Below are positions 13,601 through 15,137 of a stretch of DNA of 15,137 bases, piece after piece. The stretch covers positions 1-15,137 of the forward strand of contig DASYAN010000234.1 of assembly GCA_036501345.1 (NCBI GenBank), written 5' to 3'. The notes under the pieces are model-generated. The model did not search any database and was not told the DNA's origin. It was given only the letters and a program-made list of their open reading frames with translations. The first letter of the stretch is position 1; the number at the start of each line of letters is the position of its first letter. The translations under genes were made by a program, and so were the position numbers. This DNA is from DASYAN01 sp036501345. Lineage in GTDB: Bacteria > Chloroflexota > Ktedonobacteria > Ktedonobacterales > Ktedonobacteraceae.

Positions 13601-13699
13601 ATCACCCTTTGCATCTCGGCAATTTATACCCAAAGGACATACAGTTGCTCGTTTTGTAGGGACCCGATTTTATCGCGTCCGTGGAGTTCGGTAAACATA

Positions 13700-15137
13700 A
13701 TGAATGCATCTGATACACTTCTTCCAAACTGGCTCACACGCTGTGCCAAGAACTCTCCAAAACATCTAGCAATATATTGTGGTGAGATTCGCTGGTCATT
13801 TGCTGAGCTTGAGCACCAAGTAACACGTCTCGCCAGACAATTAGCGGCAGCTGGCGTGCGTGAGGGAAATCGCGTTGCGCTGCTGGCTGCAAATGGCCTG
13901 CCCTATGTTGTTACCGTTCATGCCCTGACACGTCTCAGAGCTATCCTCATTCCCCTCAATACACGTCTAACTTTTGAAGAGCTATATTGGCAGCTATGCG
14001 ATATACACGCATCATATCTGCTAAGTGATATATTGCATGAAAGAAAAACTACCGATATCACACAAGCTATTCCCGAACTCATTCAAGGAACCTTGCAGGT
14101 AGAACCCGAAAGCAACGATATCATACTCAAAGGCTTTGATGAAGATCTCAATACTCCATTGCACACACTGATCGATCTCAGTGCAACGCAGGCTATTATG
14201 TACACCTCTGGCACGACTGGCAATCCCAAAGGGGTTATGATTACCTACGGTATGCAATGGTGGAACGCGATTGGCTCCGCCCTCAATCTGGGTCATCAGC
14301 ACGACGACCGCTGGCTAGCCTGTCTGCCTCTCTTCCATATCGGGGGCCTATCTATTCTCTTCCGCAGCGTCATCTACGGAATCAGTGTCATCCTACACGA
14401 AAATTTTGATGCCGACGCCGTCAACATGACAATTCGCGAGGATCATGTGACGATTATTTCAGTGGTTGCAGTGATGCTTCAGCGTATGCTTGCTGCATTC
14501 GATGATAATGGAAACCAGCAACGTTATCCATCGAATCTGCGTTGCGTCCTGCTTGGCGGAGGACCAGCTCCTCGTTCACTGCTTGAGGATTGCATCGCAC
14601 ATGCTATTCCAGTTGTGCAAACATATGGGCTCACTGAAGCCTGCTCACAGGCGGTGACACTTTCACCAGCAGATGCTTTGCGCAAAATCGGCTCGGCAGG
14701 CCGACCACTCCCGCAGATTCAGCTTCGCATCATCAACGAGCATCGACCCGCAGCGACAGGTGAAGCAGGAACGATCTATCTCAAAGGGCCGAGTATCACA
14801 CCGGGCTATGCCGATCAGCCCCAAGCTACAGCGGAGACCATCCGCGATGGCTGGCTCTGCACGGGCGATATCGGCTACCTCGACGAAGAAGGCTACCTCT
14901 ACGTCCTAGACCGCCGTAATGACTTGATTATTTCAGGTGGCGAAAACGTCTACCCAGCCGAGATCGAGTCCGTCTTGCTCACTCATCCAGCTGTAGCCGA
15001 GGCAGGCGTCTGTGGACAGCCAGATCCCCAATGGGGACAGGTCCCCATTGCTTTCGTACACCTGCACGCTGACTATGATATTGGCCCTGAAGCTCTGCTT
15101 GCCCACGCGACAGAGCGTCTGGCTCGCTACAAGATAC
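13700..15137 (+). CDS. menE: o-Succinylbenzoate-CoA ligase MenE (3' truncated by window edge)
   Basis: Activates o-succinylbenzoate with ATP and then CoA to give the MenB substrate. The frame is open from the ATG at 13700 to the window end (479 residues) with no stop. ANL-superfamily motifs are present: the P-loop YTSGTTGNPKG (168-178), LPLFHIGGLS, the Gly-rich LLGGGPAP, YGLTEACSQ (309-317), the hinge region GWLCTGDIGYL (384-394) and LDRRNDLIISGGENVYPAEIE (from 403). The sequence ends in RYKI, just before where the family has its conserved adenylation lysine, so perhaps only 20-40 residues are missing. A GGAG at 13683-13686 is 13 nt from the ATG, a rather long spacing. The gap to menC is 99 nt. 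Confidence 0.95.
   Translation, partial: MNASDTLLPNWLTRCAKNSPKHLAIYCGEIRWSFAELEHQVTRLARQLAAAGVREGNRVALLAANGLPYVVTVHALTRLRAILIPLNTRLTFEELYWQLCDIHASYLLSDILHERKTTDITQAIPELIQGTLQVEPESNDIILKGFDEDLNTPLHTLIDLSATQAIMYTSGTTGNPKGVMITYGMQWWNAIGSALNLGHQHDDRWLACLPLFHIGGLSILFRSVIYGISVILHENFDADAVNMTIREDHVTIISVVAVMLQRMLAAFDDNGNQQRYPSNLRCVLLGGGPAPRSLLEDCIAHAIPVVQTYGLTEACSQAVTLSPADALRKIGSAGRPLPQIQLRIINEHRPAATGEAGTIYLKGPSITPGYADQPQATAETIRDGWLCTGDIGYLDEEGYLYVLDRRNDLIISGGENVYPAEIESVLLTHPAVAEAGVCGQPDPQWGQVPIAFVHLHADYDIGPEALLAHATERLARYKI

Noticed and set aside
13497..13694. 65-codon frame overlapping the menC end and the menC-menE gap
   Set aside because: It overlaps menC out of frame, has no family match, and the real menE frame starts at 13700.

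Overview
The window reads as a chromosomal segment of a soil Ktedonobacteria-type (Chloroflexota) genome. This is an inference from three things: a Bacillus-like men gene order, a SAM-methyltransferase of a style I associate with that class, and orphan guide-RNA-like elements of the IscB/HEARO type, which are known to be numerous in Ktedonobacter racemifer. No taxonomic marker gene is present, so the assignment is tentative.

Bases 1-4712 (+ strand) carry a compact menaquinone operon: menF (5' end outside the window), menD, menH and menB. menD and menH abut, and menH and menB are 16 nt apart. Bases 12461-15137 (+ strand) carry menC and menE (menE runs off the right edge). Together these six enzymes convert chorismate to 1,4-dihydroxy-2-naphthoyl-CoA: MenF isomerises chorismate, MenD and MenH make SHCHC, MenC makes o-succinylbenzoate, MenE activates it with CoA, and MenB closes the ring. 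The menE reading frame is open from its ATG to the window edge.

Between menB and menC lie about 7.7 kb of unrelated accessory DNA. In order: a 15-bp perfect inverted repeat; an AT-rich, minus-strand gene for a 659-residue coiled-coil protein of unknown function, with a G9 tract near its 3' end and internal duplications; a minus-strand lipoprotein GH29 alpha-L-fucosidase followed by an intrinsic terminator; a repeat-rich 0.5-kb intergenic stretch; a large structured RNA; a class I SAM-methyltransferase; 0.7 kb of non-coding DNA with hairpin modules resembling IS200/IS605 right ends; and a second structured RNA just before menC.

The most interesting result is the pair of structured RNAs (about 10067-10375 and 12197-12425). 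They share a GGTC start, an AGCGAAA box, a 25-nt hairpin with a compensatory base-pair change, and a TGCCAGT box exactly 39 nt downstream of that hairpin, so they look like diverged members of one RNA class. The first also has 5' and 3' features that resemble IscB-type omega RNAs (HEARO), yet no IscB/HNH gene is present. Each RNA sits directly upstream of a same-strand gene (methyltransferase, menC), so orphan guide RNA and cis-acting leader are both live explanations. The menC frame extends upstream into the second RNA, but a GGAGG ribosome-binding site places the real start at a TTG at 12461.
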